64,000 nucleotides of DNA from Mucidula mucida (Eukaryota > Basidiomycota > Agaricomycetes > Agaricales > Physalacriaceae). The position numbers were made by a program, and so were the translations under genes. This document shows, piece after piece, positions 9,753 to 23,245 of the stretch (the first letter of the stretch is position 1; each line of letters starts with the position of its first letter). The notes under the pieces are model-generated. The model ran no database searches. It was not told where the DNA came from and saw only the letters and a program-made list of their open reading frames with translations. The stretch covers positions 558,001 through 622,000 of the forward strand of contig JADNYV010000002.1 in the NCBI GenBank assembly GCA_015501055.1. Reading direction: 5' to 3'.

Positions 9753-10890
9753 TTAACCATCCAGGATGGCGGGTATATAAAATGTGAGCACTCCTCCCGC
9801 GTCAGCAGCATCGCCGATGTATACGTATAAAATCATGCAGTGATTTTGGCAGATACCTAGAAGCTGTTAGTCTGTTTGGGCATGTAAGACGAGCCAGCGC
9901 GCTTACAAGCAATAGTAGTCGTTGAGACTACATGACTGTTCAAAAATTTGATGAAACTTCGGATAGAAACGAGAACAGTGAAAAGTTGTTCGGGATCTGG
10001 TGGAGGATCGTCGTTTTGAGATGCGGCATCTTTGGCTGTACAGCGAATGAGGAGACGACAACAGCGTCGAAAATATGCTACACCCACCCATTGTAGGATT
10101 CTCGCAGTCTCGCCATTCAGTTTCAACTTTGACGCTCTCAGTGTGGATAGAGATTTGTAGACAGCCGCTATTATTTGCGCGGATCGCCAGGATGTCGGAC
10201 ATTGGCCGCAAGCGGTCTACAATTGTTCTCAATTTCTGGAGTGGAGGCAACAGAATATGCGTCTAACAGAAACGTCAGTTTGAGAATAGCATACCTTGAA
10301 TGGGACGTACATCTGGTTCTGGACACATTGGTTCACTCAGCTTGTCCACATCGCTGGGCCTCATAACTTCGATCTTCACATCATGCGTAACCTTGACGCG
10401 TCGGCCGACTCGCGTCGTGCCGGTGATCTCGAAGCTCATGACGGCCTGATCGTTTTTCTTAGCCAGTTTCATGATGACCTCCTCCGTGGCATACGAAGAG
10501 GACGCGCCGGTCGAGGATGACGCGGATCGCAAAGCAGCAAGAAGCGCTTCAGAGGAGAGCGTCATGGTAATTTCGTTCCCCGCGTTCGACACTATGCGAT
10601 ATCCGCTGAACAGAGAGTCGACTTTGACCTGTCTGAGACGTCGTTGGAACGGACTTTGTTTAGTTTAGGGCTGAACGCACGACCACACCTGGATGCCACC
10701 TTCATTCGTGTCGCTGTTGCAGATAAGATGCATGTTGGTTTCCGTAAACTTTATGATGCATTTCTTCTGCAGTTTTTCAATGGACTGTATTATCCCTGGC
10801 ACAATGATTCGCGTCAACTGCTCGGAAACGTCGTGAAGGATACGCACGAAAGAAGGTGGGAACATTGTCTATCGACGCTCTAAATCTCAT
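9753..10890 (-). CDS. HUS1: Checkpoint clamp protein HUS1
   Basis: Six exons (10848-10890, 10681-10795, 10311-10632, 10088-10262, 9907-10035, 9753-9856) sum to 888 nt, 295 residues, matching the family length of about 280-300. HUS1 is part of the RAD9-RAD1-HUS1 (9-1-1) DNA damage clamp, which is related to PCNA. The sequence starts MRFRASIDN, continues FFRIIQSIEKLQKKC and FTETNMHLICN, then GGIQVWS, SQVKVDSLFSGYRI, EEVIMKLAKKND and HILLPPLQKLRTIVDRL. It ends in the typical STTTIACICQNHCMI and a GGVLTFYIPAI tail. Acceptor choice at 10633 and donor at 10310 were fixed by conservation. The start is 142 bp from that of the HTD2-type gene on the opposite strand. Confidence 0.93.
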
Positions 10891-11032
10891 CTAAGAAGGA
10901 TCAAACAGATTAAAAGACGATGTATACGGTATACGCACCTCCAATACACTTTCATTATCCACGTAGCGAGGGAAAAGAGAAAGCAGATCGTCCACACGTG
11001 CCGTGACAACAACTTGAGTCCGAACCTCGATC

Positions 11033-12075
11033 ATGCTCAGATCTTTCTCACCTCAGTTGAACAACAATAAACGTCTCTTGACAACTCTCTCTAGCTCAGT
11101 AATTGACAATCTGGACTTGTGGATCACATCCCCCAAACAACAATCTTTGGATGACACCCTTCATCCAGAGCGGTTAGAAGACCTCTTTGTAACTCTCCCG
11201 ACGAGAGATGGCCTCCGAAAGCCCTACACTGCGCCGAAACCTCATACGGCGCTGGGCTACGGTCATCACTTTGCATTCTTTAACCCTCGAATACCAGAAG
11301 CACTTCTAGGGCCTGATGGCACAGACTCGGAATTTGGTCCACCTGAGCCCTTTACGCGCCGGATGTGGGCAGGAGGGAAGATGAACTGGAACAACGACAA
11401 ACCGCTACTTGTCGGACATAAGGCGAATTCGACCATGACTGTTGCTTCGGTGTTGAAGAAGGGCTTTGAGCGCGGGAAGCCAAAAGTGTTTGTGACCAAA
11501 CGCATTGCACTTACGATGGAAGGGAGCTCTGAGCCGTCAGTCGTAGAAGACAGGGTTCATGTCTATCTACCAATCTCGGAAAAGCGGCAGCCTCTACAGG
11601 GTGAGTCCACTATGGTTAGCTGGTCACTCATTTATAGAAAAGAATGGTAGGTATCTCGATGCTCCGGCAGAAGCACGACTTTTCATTCACGTATAAACCG
11701 TCGTTGATCACACTCTTCCGCTTCTCTGCGGTCACCTTCAATGCTCATCATATACATCTCGACAAGGATTACGCGGTTCAGGCAGAAGGATACCAAGGTC
11801 TGCATCGTTTGGTCTTGAGAAGTCGACAAGTAACGGTCCTTTATCTAGAACGCCTCGTTCACGGACCTCTCACGGCTTTAATGATGCTTGAAACTGTGAT
11901 CTTTCATCGACCAGAGATAAAGCTGAAGGCCTTTGATTATATCGCTACAGCTCCACTGATAGTTGGTCGCGAGCACACTATATATGGTGACTATGTAGAC
12001 ACCAAGAAGATCAGTGTGGAATGTGTTTCGCAGGATGGGATCGTAGGAATGACCGGTCATGTTGAATTAGCGTAG
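11033..12075 (+). CDS. Mitochondrial 3-hydroxyacyl-thioester dehydratase, HTD2-type (hotdog fold)
   Basis: Three exons (11033-11600, 11651-11797, 11849-12075) sum to 942 nt, 313 residues. The family (yeast Htd2, bacterial mesaconyl-CoA/FAS1-type dehydratases) catalyses the dehydration step of mitochondrial type II fatty acid synthesis or related acyl-CoA hydrations. The N-terminus MLRSFSPQLNNNKRLLTT is Arg/Ser-rich with few acids, consistent with mitochondrial targeting. A hotdog half carries FTRRMWAGGKMNW. The C-terminal half carries TLFRFSAVTFNAHHIHLDKDYA, with the catalytic-type His in the HIH motif, then ERLVHGPLTALMMLE. The first intron must end at 11650, not at the nearer AG at 11637, because only the former keeps the frame into the SFTYKPSLITLF block. 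Confidence 0.87.
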
Positions 12076-12148
12076 TCAGAGATATCAATTCATGTCGTGA
12101 TACGAGTTTGTTGACCTCAACGCGTCGACCCTGAGATCACATGACTCG

Positions 12149-12158
12149 TTATTTAAAC
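12149..12158 (+). promoter_or_regulatory. Possible TATA element of histone H2B
   Basis: An AT-rich TTATTTAAAC lies about 110 bp upstream of the H2B start codon in otherwise GC-rich sequence. The position fits a TATA box with a leader of roughly 70-80 nt. There is no experimental support. Confidence 0.3.
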
Positions 12159-12266
12159 TCCGACGCGCCGTATATTAGCTGTTTGGAAGCCGTTTGTTGG
12201 TGCTCTAACCGCAACCACCACCTTGTCCTCCCCAGTCACCTTTTGCCCACTTTCCTCCCTCATCCA

Positions 12267-12905
<639 letters not shown>

Positions 12906-13080
12906 ATCTTTGGCGTGTTATGTGTCTTCCCTGTTGTCTTGTTCTGTATTCTAGTATTATTCATGCGTGCAGCAGGCTATATCATCTATATCGTAGAAGC
13001 ATCTAGTCTGTCTCATTTGTAACTGAACTTGTGGGCATTATATATTCCTCGCAAATGTAACAAGTCTAGGAACTAAATAC

Positions 13081-14329
13081 TTAGAACCCTGTTGAAGAGA
13101 TGAGTCAACATTTCGACTTGAAAGAAAGCAACAACATACCATATTTATTGCCTGCTTCCTTACGATTGCGCCGTCCTTCAGCGATGCGGTCTTCCAGGGC
13201 CTCGCGATTTTCATACGCCTCTTTGAGTAATGTGGACAGTTGGTGGCGGGATCTGGCAATGCCACTGAGCTTGGATGCCTGTTGGACCATGTCAGTCGGC
13301 AGATAAAGCAAGCAACTGGGACTACAAACATTGATGTTCATCTTGGGTTTCGCTGGCTCGCCGTCAGTGCCCATCGATATCTTCTTGCGATCCTCTCGCT
13401 CCTTGATCTCCTTCTTTGCCCGCTCCATTTCCTGTGCCGCGTCGACATTGGCGATGTCCGAGCTCTCCAACTTTTCAAAGCCTTTTCCAGCGCCTTTCTC
13501 CAACGCACGGACATGTGCGTCGTACTCGCGCTGCCATTTCTTAGCAAACTTGTTGTAATACTCTGCGTCGTGGGCGGCCCATTGGCCTGACGGCAGCTGG
13601 TAGTAGCCGGGATATTCGTCGTTTGGCGTGGGTTCCGGGGGCTCAAATGTGGATATCGCAGGCGCAGACGAGATACTGATCGACGAGGATGACGACGGGA
13701 CGATAGGCTTGGATGTGGCAGGAGAGGAAGTGGATCCTGTATAAACGTTTAGTCAAGTGAGCAGCAGCGATAATGCATGTTTTCGTACCCAGTGAGAAAA
13801 AGTCAACCGCTGGTGCAGCGCTAGGGACCAAGGCTTTCCTAGGCCGCTCGTCTTCCAATGAGATGTTAGACCTCCCTTTCGCGAGTGATGGCGGTAGAAA
13901 CGGTAGGGAGTTTGTAGTATCGGAGGACTCGGTCGCTACTGGCTCTGCTACCAGCTTCTGTGCACTAGCCCCACCACCACCGCCAAGGACTCGTGCTGGT
14001 GCTGCAGGTAATGGGTTCTTTTGCTTTGGGGCGGGCAACATCGACAACAATGAAGACAAGCCGGCACCCGACTCGAGACGCTGTTTCTTTGCTGGTGGTT
14101 GCTGTACGTCGTCATCACTGTTATCATCTTTCGCGACTTTTAGAGATGGCAGAGCAATGGCTATCTTCTTCTTCTTTGTTCTGGGTGGAGGAATGGCAAT
14201 GCTGGACGATGAGGGAGGTCGACTGGAAGGTTTGGGTAGTGACTGACTCTTTACATTCGACGTTGGTGGTTTTGTCTGAACATCGTCGTCACTTTCGCTT
14301 CCACTGCCATAGTCTCCAAGGCCGAGCAT
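13081..14329 (-). CDS. PRCC-domain protein (mitotic checkpoint regulator PRCC homologue)
   Basis: Four exons (13789-14329, 13330-13736, 13140-13278, 13081-13088) sum to 1095 nt, 364 residues. The N-terminus MLGLGDYGSGSESDDD is typical of the PRCC family. It is followed by a Pro/Ser/Lys-rich region with SLPKPSSRPP, LSSLLSMLPAPKQKNPLP and FLPPSLAKGR. The C-terminal domain has PGYYQLPSGQWAAHDAEYY and WQREYDAHV, then a charged helix and LSGIARSRHQLSTLLKEAYEN, followed by AGNKYGF. Human PRCC is nuclear, is linked to pre-mRNA splicing and interacts with MAD2B; a nuclear role is inferred. Intron 2 (13279-13329) is 51 nt, in frame and stop-free, so its removal is supported only by splice signals and the normal KLSGIARSR context. 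The last exon holds only eight bases. Confidence 0.88.
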
Positions 14330-14679
14330 GATGCGACGTAGTGATCAAGGTCGGAGAGCGAAGTCAAATCAGTCAGATCATTGTTGACTCAAAACATCAC
14401 AACACCAAGTCAATAAAGTGGTACACGCCCTTGGGCGAAAGAAACTCATATTTATGCAGCGTATAGTATAATAAACCGTTCAAACGATAGGCGTATCTAG
14501 CGAATGATGTAGCAGTATCTAACAATTATCCAATCAGTCCGACAATTCAGCAGAAAAACCGAAGGTTCCCGAGATAGCATAAGTAGTGTCCATTGTCCAA
14601 GATAAACGAATGCCATCCAAGGTTCGAAAGTAACAAAAAATGCAATGTAATCATGGTCGTGCTAGAAAACTCATCAGAA
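14330..14679. other. Intergenic: upstream of PRCC gene, downstream of glucan synthase
   Basis: This 350-bp region is AT-richer than the flanking genes. It holds the promoter of the PRCC gene and the 3' region of the glucan synthase, both on the minus strand. No further gene or repeat was seen. Confidence 0.5.
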
Positions 14680-17600
14680 TCATGTTGATGCAAGACAAAG
14701 AATAAACCCACAAAGTTGCTCCTTTCTGTAGAACCAGAAGTAGCCAATAACGATTATCAACTGGCATACTAGTGCTATCCAAAACAGCGGTTCAGCCATT
14801 GGGCTTCCCGACAATCCATCAGAGTCGAAATCCCACTTGGCAGCATCAGGGAATACACTTCCAGGACCGACACTGTTTGGCGCGGTAGCGCGAGCGATCA
14901 TGACACAAACGGAACCGATGATTTGAGAAAATGCGAGTGTGGCGCAGACATGAAGTCGTGAGAGCGTCTGCAGAAGAATCATACCAAGACCAACACCCTG
15001 TATGGCATCCAATACACCAAGCCATAACCAGAGCGAGAGACCTAGATATGGTCCACCGCGTCCAGCCCAGGGAATGTAAAGGGCTAGAGACGAAGTACCC
15101 CATAGCATCTGACACCATTTTGGCGCTCCAAGACCGACAGCGAAGACGGGAAGAAGCCAGGTGTGCGTCTTGCTGAAATGCGTCAAAATCGCTAGCATGA
15201 TGCCCCAGAGCACAATGAAGAACGCGATGATCATTAACAGGATCTGCCAAGCGGGGACGGGAACGTTCCACAAGAAGCCCCAGTTACGACCGTAAGGCTG
15301 GCAACGATGTCAAAAACGGTGAATGAACGAAAAGAGGATACGTACACCGCTGAGCCAGTAATCGCGCAGAATCTCGGAGAACAGGAACCAGATAACCAAT
15401 TTGCGTCGGAAGAGAGTTTTAAGGAAGTGCGGGACTTTCGGAGGAGTTTGACGGTAATATTCTGCAACGACACTTCTTGAGTCCTGAGTAAAAGAAATGC
15501 CTGCTTGACTTACCAGGTAATCCATAGAGCATCAGGTATGCGAAAACGAAGCTCATGACGGACAACGGCCAGACGATACAGACAATCCACCAGGGAGGAG
15601 TGTAGTCGTCAGATTGCCCATTGAGTGAATGGCCCCAATACCACAGAGCGGCGACCCAGATTTGCTGTGATCCTTGAACAATACACGCCCGGGTAGTCCA
15701 AACTTCCGTTGCGGCACCCTAGTAGATCATGAGTGATGAGGTCAAATCGTACAAGGCCTACGTACAGCTTCTTCACCAAAGTTCAGACCGAAGAACAAAA
15801 AAGCGGCAGCAGATGCAACGGCATAACACCACGTTGCAGCGCTAGCTAGCGCTCTATGTGCAGGCTGGAGAGCGTCGCTGACGGAAGGTAGACCGATCAA
15901 CAAGAATGCAAGTCCGAAGAACAGCCAGGGTGCAGATAAACACCAAATTGACGGCTTGTACCTGAACAACGGATACCAGACCGCAGACGCGGCGAGAAAG
16001 ACGCCTCCTAATACATATAGCTGGACGTCGTCTTGCCAATTACGACCAGTTAAGAGAGTGATCTGAAAACTGGTAGCACTTAACATTTGGCCGAGGGCAA
16101 TGACGATGGTGTACAGCGGCCAGCCAGCAATTTCGCGAGACATAGCAATTTGTAAGCCAGTCATTGGAACAATCTCCGGAGGACCAGCGTCGTGATGAAG
16201 CGAGCCATCATATCCGTCTGGAGTGAACATCTGAGTGTTAGGAGCTAGCGAAGAACGTCAGCGGAGGTCAAGGATAAGAGAGTTAGACATACAACTGGGT
16301 CGGGAATAGATTGAAGGTGATGGAGTGCCCCAAACAGAATCGCGTTGTGAAGAACGTATACTAGCCGCGCTGTCCAACTTGTCCTTGCGAACTTTGCCAA
16401 AGAATGCCTCTTCACTCTTCACAAGGAACTTTTCAATCGATAACTCATGCTCAGAATTTTTAGCATTCAGACCCTGTAATTTTTGAACGAACTCGGAGGC
16501 AACTCCACCATCAGCATCGGTGAACTATATAGAGTCAATGTCAGCGTATGTCGACGACTGGGGGAGCAAGTACTAACCGACGCCATGGCCTGTTTAGCGG
16601 GGAGTTCGATTTTTCGTCGACGATAGATGAGATGGATTCCACGGAAGAAACGCGCGAGTGTGCACCGAATGGTCTACTGGGAGCAAGATTACCGTCGGCG
16701 AATGGATCGGGCGCATTTCGGTTGTCTTTAGCGATGGTGCGGTTGGCCCGTTCCAAGAAGTCGCCATAGCCAGCCTGTGGTTCAGCCTGTGTGCTGCCAC
16801 GAGAATGATTGAAGTAGTCGTCATCTTGGCTAGCCATGGAATTCCTAGTACCATCGGGATTCAAAAGTCTGGGCTGACCGTTGGGAGTCAAAGTATCTTG
16901 ACTCCATTGACCTGGCGAGCCTGGAGTGTTGGGTTCCACCATACTGTTGCGATCCCACTCAGGCTGCGAAGGTTGGGCCTGGTAAACAGGATCCCAGTCT
17001 TCGGTCTCTCCGATGGGACGTGGGGCGGCACCATCACAGTCAGACATTCTCCAAGCATCTGCACCAGCAAGTCCTCGACTCGTACCGATACTGCGCTTGT
17101 GGAAGTCTTCCATCCTTTGACGCCATTCTACGACGGGGAAACGCTGAACAGCTGATCGGGCACGAAGTACAGCACGTTCCTCTTCGGTGGATTTTAGGGC
17201 CATCTTGACCGTCTTTGTGAGCTGAGACAACATATGGGCGGTCGAACTGGATTCAACAGGATACCACTGCAGAAGGGTCAACACATAGACTCGGAAAAGG
17301 CAGACATGTACTCACCCAACCGGGCATTAAACCAAGACCTCCGAGACGACTGCCGACACCAAGAGCACCCTTACGACCGAACTCGACAGCTACGAGACCG
17401 AACGGCTCGTCACGAGACGGGATGAGGGCGAAGTCGGCACCACTGAATAAGTACGGAGGGAGGGCTGTGAATTCGGGTTTCGAGTATACACGGTCAGGGT
17501 AGAGTTCCATGAGACGAGCAAGTTTCTCGGCCGCAAATCGTCCGTACAAATCGATTACGGGACCCACGGCGATGAGCTGGATCGTGGGACGCTTCTCCAA

Positions 17601-20600
17601 CCTGCAAGCGATTAGAAAAGTGACAAGCAGAAAGCAAAATGAACAAGACATACAATGTTGGCATGACGTCGGCAATAAGATCGACACCCTTCTGCTTGGA
17701 CCAACGACCGACGAACACGAATAGGTCAGAGTCAGGATCTTGCTTGATACCGGCCCACTCCTGCGCTTGCCGTTTCTGTTCTGGGCGTGCAGCTTCAGCG
17801 ACTTCATCGATTTGAATATCCTTCGCCTTGGTTGGTGCTTCGTCGAGAGCCGCAATATCACTAGGATCCGGATTCGGCAACGAGTCGACATGCTTGAGAG
17901 TCCACAGTGCGGGATAGCGAGCCCATGAACGTTTGCCATACTTGTCTGACACACCTGCGACACCGATACTCTTTTGATGAACGCTAATGAAAGACGCGGC
18001 AGCGTGGAGCAAGTTGAAGGTGTTACCGAACTGAACGTATTTCGTGCAATGCTCCTTGCTGATGTTGAATGCTGAACAAACTTCCTTCATTTCTTCTTTT
18101 GTGCGAAGAGGCCAGAGACCCTGGAACTCCGCATTGTGCAATGACAAGCAGACGGGGATGACTTTGGGCAAGAGGTAGATGCCAGCGAGGGCGCCATGGT
18201 AATCGTTAATGTGATAGATGTCAACGAGGGGATTGCGGCGAATGGTCGCAGCTATAGCCTGATTCCACGTCGAATAGAAGATGGCAGAGCTCAGGTCATC
18301 CATGCGAGCAGGGTAAGGATCGGCTTTTGTCTGGGCGCGGAACACTGGACTGTCAAGAATGACATACGTGATGTTGTCCAAGACGTGTGTTTCCACCTCG
18401 ATGAGATATGGTTCACCGAAGATGATAACTTCGATGGGAAGAGCAGGATCGCCTGCGGGATACTCAACATCCATGACTTTGGGTACGACCCAGATCAAGT
18501 CCACGTCCGTCATGGCCTTGCCCATAAGACTAGACATAACACCGAGACCACCAATTTTGACCTTGACCTTCCAATCAATGATTTCGTACTCCAAAGTCGC
18601 GATGAGGACCTTGCGACGCTTGTTCTTGTCTTCAGGCCAGCCAATAATGTCGGTATTCTGTTTGTGTCCACCGAAAAACTTCTCTGATGTACCGCCAGCA
18701 CCGTCCTTCAGATCCGTGGTAGACTTGCCGCCCAATGCACCAAGGATAGGGAAGTAACTGTTGTTCGACTTCGCCTTGACACCATACTGGTTATGTCTGA
18801 TGCCGTAGAATGACCACATAAAGACCAAGACGGCAAGAGTACCGGTGACAATAGGAATGGCCAATAGGAGAGCATACATGGTCGCACCGACCCAAGACTG
18901 TCCTCGAGGCTTGAGATACCACCTCATCGTGGCGTCATCAACGAGAAGAGACCATGAAAGATGAGGAGAGGGGGGGGCAGACATATTCACGTAGTTGGGG
19001 GCGTTGGTATTGGGAGGAAGTCGGTCGAGAACACCGTCGCCATCAACGTCACCATAATAGTAATCGTCGAAACCCCAGACATTTAGCTGGACGTATGTCG
19101 GCCAATTTGCCATGATCTCGAGCTCCCACATGCCCTCGTCGTTCATCTCCATCACGGATGTTAGGCCTTCATCAAAACCCCAAGTGTTGTACGGTCCTCG
19201 GGCCAAGAACTGAGGGAATCTACGCTGCTTTCCGGACCAGTTGACATCAGCATGGATGACAGAGGTTGCCGAAGCCGCGGCCTGGCTCCAGTCTAAGCGG
19301 AATGTCAGAATGTATAGACGCGCACAAATTATACGAGCTTACACTGAACCATGATGTGATCGCCATCCCAGAAGAGATCATCGTCGGTGGAGCCTTGGAA
19401 CACACTCTCCTTGATTGTAGTAGTGTCTTCCCAGTCCGCCCAAGCAGTCCAATTCTGCCCGAAGTTCCAAGAGTATCTAAACTTTTCGGCACCGTACGCC
19501 AGATGCGTGAATGTATACTGGCCGTCAGATTTTTTGAACGAGCCAAGCGTGTCGTAGTCGTTCTCCGGGAAGACCAAGACGTTGCTCTCGTTTCCTTTGC
19601 GCAATAGCAAGTGATCAATGGCCTAAACGACGATCAATAAGATGTTCCTCGATGAGAGCTGAACGACTTACGTTCGTGGTGTTCCCAGAGCTGCTAGGAG
19701 CATTCTCCAGCGTGATAGTTAGAATGCCGTCCGGGAAACCAGTCAACGTCGCAGTCCAAGCGTATGTTGATGAGGTGCCACCTTGGATAGACGAGGTACC
19801 AGTGACAGCATCGCATTTGACATTAGTGATGCTCGGCGCACTACCATGGCCCGACGATGTCATCGTGAGAGTTATAGCATTTGTGACACCATCACAGTCC
19901 ATCTCGGTGTTGAACTCGATAGAGATGTCTGCCGTAGTTGAGTTACTCTCTCCAGTCTTGGCGAGTAGTCTATGATCGTGACCTGGAGTGAACTTGGTAA
20001 TGGAGACTGGAGGGGCAACCCATTGCGCTTGAGGCACAAGAGCCTTGTAGCCGTACGCGTCCATCGTGAGCGACGGGAGACACCCGTAGTACGGCGCTTT
20101 GCCATCAGCGTAGTAAGGCGAGCCAGAGTCCTCTAACGTGTACGTTTCGAAAGGGGCAAACAGATTGCGAACGGTAGTACCAGACAAGAAAGGAGATGAA
20201 ATCCAGAGTGATCCGGAACAATCGTATTTCCATGTCTTCGTCTGGTTTTCGTTGGTGTAGAGCATCCAAATCTGGTCGTTGAAGGTGCCTGTAAGAGTTT
20301 GCACGTTCTCGATGGCAGCCCGCGAAATCGACCAGAGACCCATCTCGGTGAACGTGTGATTGGAACCAGGCTTCTCTATACGATAAGTCCAGTTACCACG
20401 TTGTACTAAGTTGAAGCCATCTTGAAGTGCACCATACGTGGTTCGCAGAGAATTGAACTGAGTCCACATGCGCCGGCTGTCGGCAGAAGGATCGAAGTGA
20501 TCAAGCTGATTCCAGTCGTCCTCGCACCCTACGAGCGCCTTACCTAAAGGCATGTTGTAATATTGTTCGGAACCAAGACGATAACAACCGTGGCGCTTCC

Positions 20601-22479
20601 ATGCGATAGAAGAAGGCATGGCTTGTCGTCTATGAAGCGTAATTATAAACTGTGCCGGGGAATTTGGCTAGACTCACCCGTAGAGATAATTCTGAGCACC
20701 GTTGTCAAAGACATAGAAGTCTTGCTCCTCTCCAAAATAGTACTATGAGAGCCGTTAACAAAAGAACAACATGAAGGTGTGCAGCCTCACTAATGGAATA
20801 CCAGGCATCACGAGGGCGGCGACAAAGGTCGCAAGTGCACTCCTCTGTGCTCCATTCGATAAGCTAGGCCAACGGAAAATATCAAAATTACTGGTGCCGA
20901 ACATGTGCCGAGGATCGAGCTTTCCAGTCAATTGGTTGAGAAAGTCATTATCGACAAACATTTCGTTCCACGCAGTGACGAAGTTGACGTCAACATCATA
21001 AGCGACATTAAGATTACCATCCATCCCCAGGAAGCGAGCAAGAGAGCGGTAGATGGAGTAATGGAATGCAACAGCATCGAGACCATTCTTGCCCTTCTCG
21101 CGCAGGAAATATTCGTCATCATCGGCAGTCAAATTAGCGGCAACAAGGAAGCCACCAGGAAGCTGAGTAGGCGTACGCCCACGTCCACTAGAAATCGCAG
21201 ATTATGAGTCTAGGTATGCGCCTATAAAGCAAGACGTACTAGTATAAGGAACCAAAGGTATTTCCTCCCGTAACCTCACCAGAGATAAAAAAATTCTCCT
21301 TGCCGAGCTTGTATGCGCATTGACGAGCACTGGACGTCCACTCGGCAAGTGCAGCAATTGTAACTTGCGTAGATTTATCGATACGAATGGCATCAAAATC
21401 GAGGGCCGTTATAGCCATACAGGCGAAGTTTTGGAGTCGAGCCATGACAGACGGCTGCCATTCACGAAGACGATCCTGAACGGAAGCGAATTTTGCAAGT
21501 TGGCGCTGCCAATCCTCGTGCACACCGAAAGCCTCCATGTCACCGTACTGGTCGAAGTCGGATGCCATGCAACCGTTCGTTTCTACAGTGACAGTCTCGC
21601 CTGCGTCATCCCAGAAAGTGGGAAGTTCACAAGACGTATTGCGCATATTGCTGATCTAGATTTGACGAAATCACTACTTTGGGCCGATATGACGGGAAAG
21701 TCCACATACATTGAAGTCGGCATATTCGTCAAAGCCCCATGGCATGTAAGCAGGTTTCTTGTAGATGGTGCCGTATTCGTTCAAGCTAAAAGGCGTACTT
21801 GTGTTCAAGTGGCTGTGGAAAAAACAGATATTAGCTGCGCCTACATCCTAGACACAACGCGGCGTACCCCTCGAAACCAATCAGATCGGACATTGTGCCA
21901 ATAGTGAAGTCAACCATGAGGTACATGTTGTGGGCATGTATGGAGTCAATGGCGTCAACCCAGTCGCTGACAGTGCCCCAATGCGGGTCGAGGATAGTGA
22001 GATCCAGAGGGGAGTAACCTGAGATAGATAGGGTGCAGTGAGTAGAGGAGGAACTACTGATAAGCATACGTACTGTCAGCCTGCCACAGCATGTTGAGGA
22101 AGGGCGTTCCAGCAATGTAGATGACCCGCACACCCATGCCATAAAGATAGTCGAGTTTGGAGACGAGGCCCTTGAGGTCACCACCAAAACGTAACTGCGT
22201 CTCCCGCCAGTCGGCCTCATACTGCGAGCCGAAGAAGTCGTTATTGGAAGGATCGCCATCAGCAAACTTGTCTAGAAGGATGGTATAGACGGGCAGGGCT
22301 CGCCAGTTGTCCGGCGAGGGCTGGTAGGTCTTATTGGAGCGCGTTGTTGAATATTCTAAGGGGTCTGTGGCATCCTTGTTGGTGTTGAGATTGTAGTCGA
22401 CAAGGTCCTCTCTATAGGGTGAGGCCAAGGCGAGGCTGACGAGCGACGAGAGAGCCGTCAAGGCGGTAAGGAACCGCAT
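14680..22479 (-). CDS. Cell wall alpha-1,3-glucan synthase (AGS/Mok1 family)
   Basis: This integral membrane enzyme makes cell wall alpha-1,3-glucan. The gene spans 7.8 kb with about a dozen ~50-nt introns and encodes roughly 2,300-2,400 residues, the family size. The order of domains is complete. A signal peptide ([20 protein letters not shown]) precedes an extracellular GH13 amylase-like domain with [44 protein letters not shown] and [10 protein letters not shown]. Repeats follow, then a transmembrane helix ([20 protein letters not shown]). The cytosolic GT5 glycosyltransferase domain has [14 protein letters not shown] and [17 protein letters not shown]. After a Ser/Asp/Pro-rich linker (about 16.5-17.2 kb) comes a C-terminal multi-span membrane region ending FWFYRKEQL plus about ten residues. 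Every exon junction I tested kept the frame (for example 21.9, 21.2, 20.7, 19.6 and 19.3 kb), so it appears intact. It is divergent from the STE11-type kinase gene. Confidence 0.95.
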
Positions 22480-23245
22480 GGTGCAAGAAAGAGACCGACA
22501 AGAATAACGAAAGGGGAGGAGAGCGAGAGTTAAAAGATTGTACCACTGCCAGGCTTATATGCGCCGTCAAAGGCGAGATGGTGATGGGAGAAAGGGAAGT
22601 GACAGACGGCCAGACGTCGTGACTGATGGAAGAGGCGGCGCTTGCAGGCCGCAATATTTATAAAACACAGCCACCCACCCTGGGAATATCCAGAGGCACT
22701 TCCGCAAGGGGCCACACTTGGGAAAGGAGTTTTTTTAATTCAATATCATTCATCCGCTCGATACGGCGTCTAGCGTTGTCAACGGAGGTCAAAGGAGTTC
22801 AAATGCTGCTTTGCACTTGCGAAAGCATGTGCCCTGACCACGTGATGCGCAATCTTGTCGTCAAGATACGCGGTGGCTGTGCTAAGCTTCCAAATCAGGC
22901 CTGATACCCTGCCCACCACTCAGCGGCGCTTCAAGACAATAGTGCAGCTATTGTAACACCGTACTATTGTTGGTACTCGCGCGTGGTTTCAGCGTTTTCC
23001 GTCCGCTATCTCTCTCTCCTTCCGACCACCATCTTTGCCCCGATTCCCTGCGCTTTTGCTTTCTTCTGGTATGTTTTTTGACATGGCCTTCTTCCCTTTG
23101 TCTAACCGCGTCTCTAAGCTCTCTTTATGCTTTCGGTTCTCTCTTAAATTTCGGTTCTTGCTGTTGTATCACTATTTCCTTCCATAATCACCCCTTCCCG
23201 CGAATCAGTGCCAGATACATCATTCCACCGCTCTTCGACCAAATC
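22480..23245. other. Divergent promoter region of glucan synthase and STE11-type kinase
   Basis: These 766 bp separate the two start codons. The kinase side (about 22.96-23.24 kb) is strongly pyrimidine-rich on the plus strand, typical of basidiomycete leaders. The glucan synthase side has TATA-like sequence. Short open frames here lack conserved motifs. Confidence 0.5.
22551..22562 (-). promoter_or_regulatory. Possible TATA element of alpha-1,3-glucan synthase
   Basis: On the minus strand the sequence reads CATATAAGCC about 75 bp upstream of the start codon; a second candidate (TATAAATA) lies about 180 bp upstream, near 22660. The first has the better spacing for a short leader. This is inference from position and sequence only. 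Confidence 0.3.

Noticed and set aside
10938..11034. Minus-strand 31-codon frame upstream of HUS1 as a new gene
   Set aside because: It has no known motif, and the HUS1 ATG at 10890 already gives the full conserved N-terminus; kept only as a possible uORF or leader exon.
11601..11660. Apparent frameshift in the HTD2-type gene
   Set aside because: Using the acceptor at 11650 instead of the nearer AG at 11637 gives a 50-nt intron and an uninterrupted frame, so no mutation is needed.
13773..14246. Long plus-strand ORF antisense to the PRCC gene
   Set aside because: It mirrors the Ser/Pro/Gly-rich coding strand of the PRCC gene, has no family motif and is open because of the composition of the real gene.
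18196..18687. 163-codon plus-strand ORF inside the glucan synthase
   Set aside because: It is the antisense shadow of the GT5 domain exon; the minus strand has clear conserved motifs.
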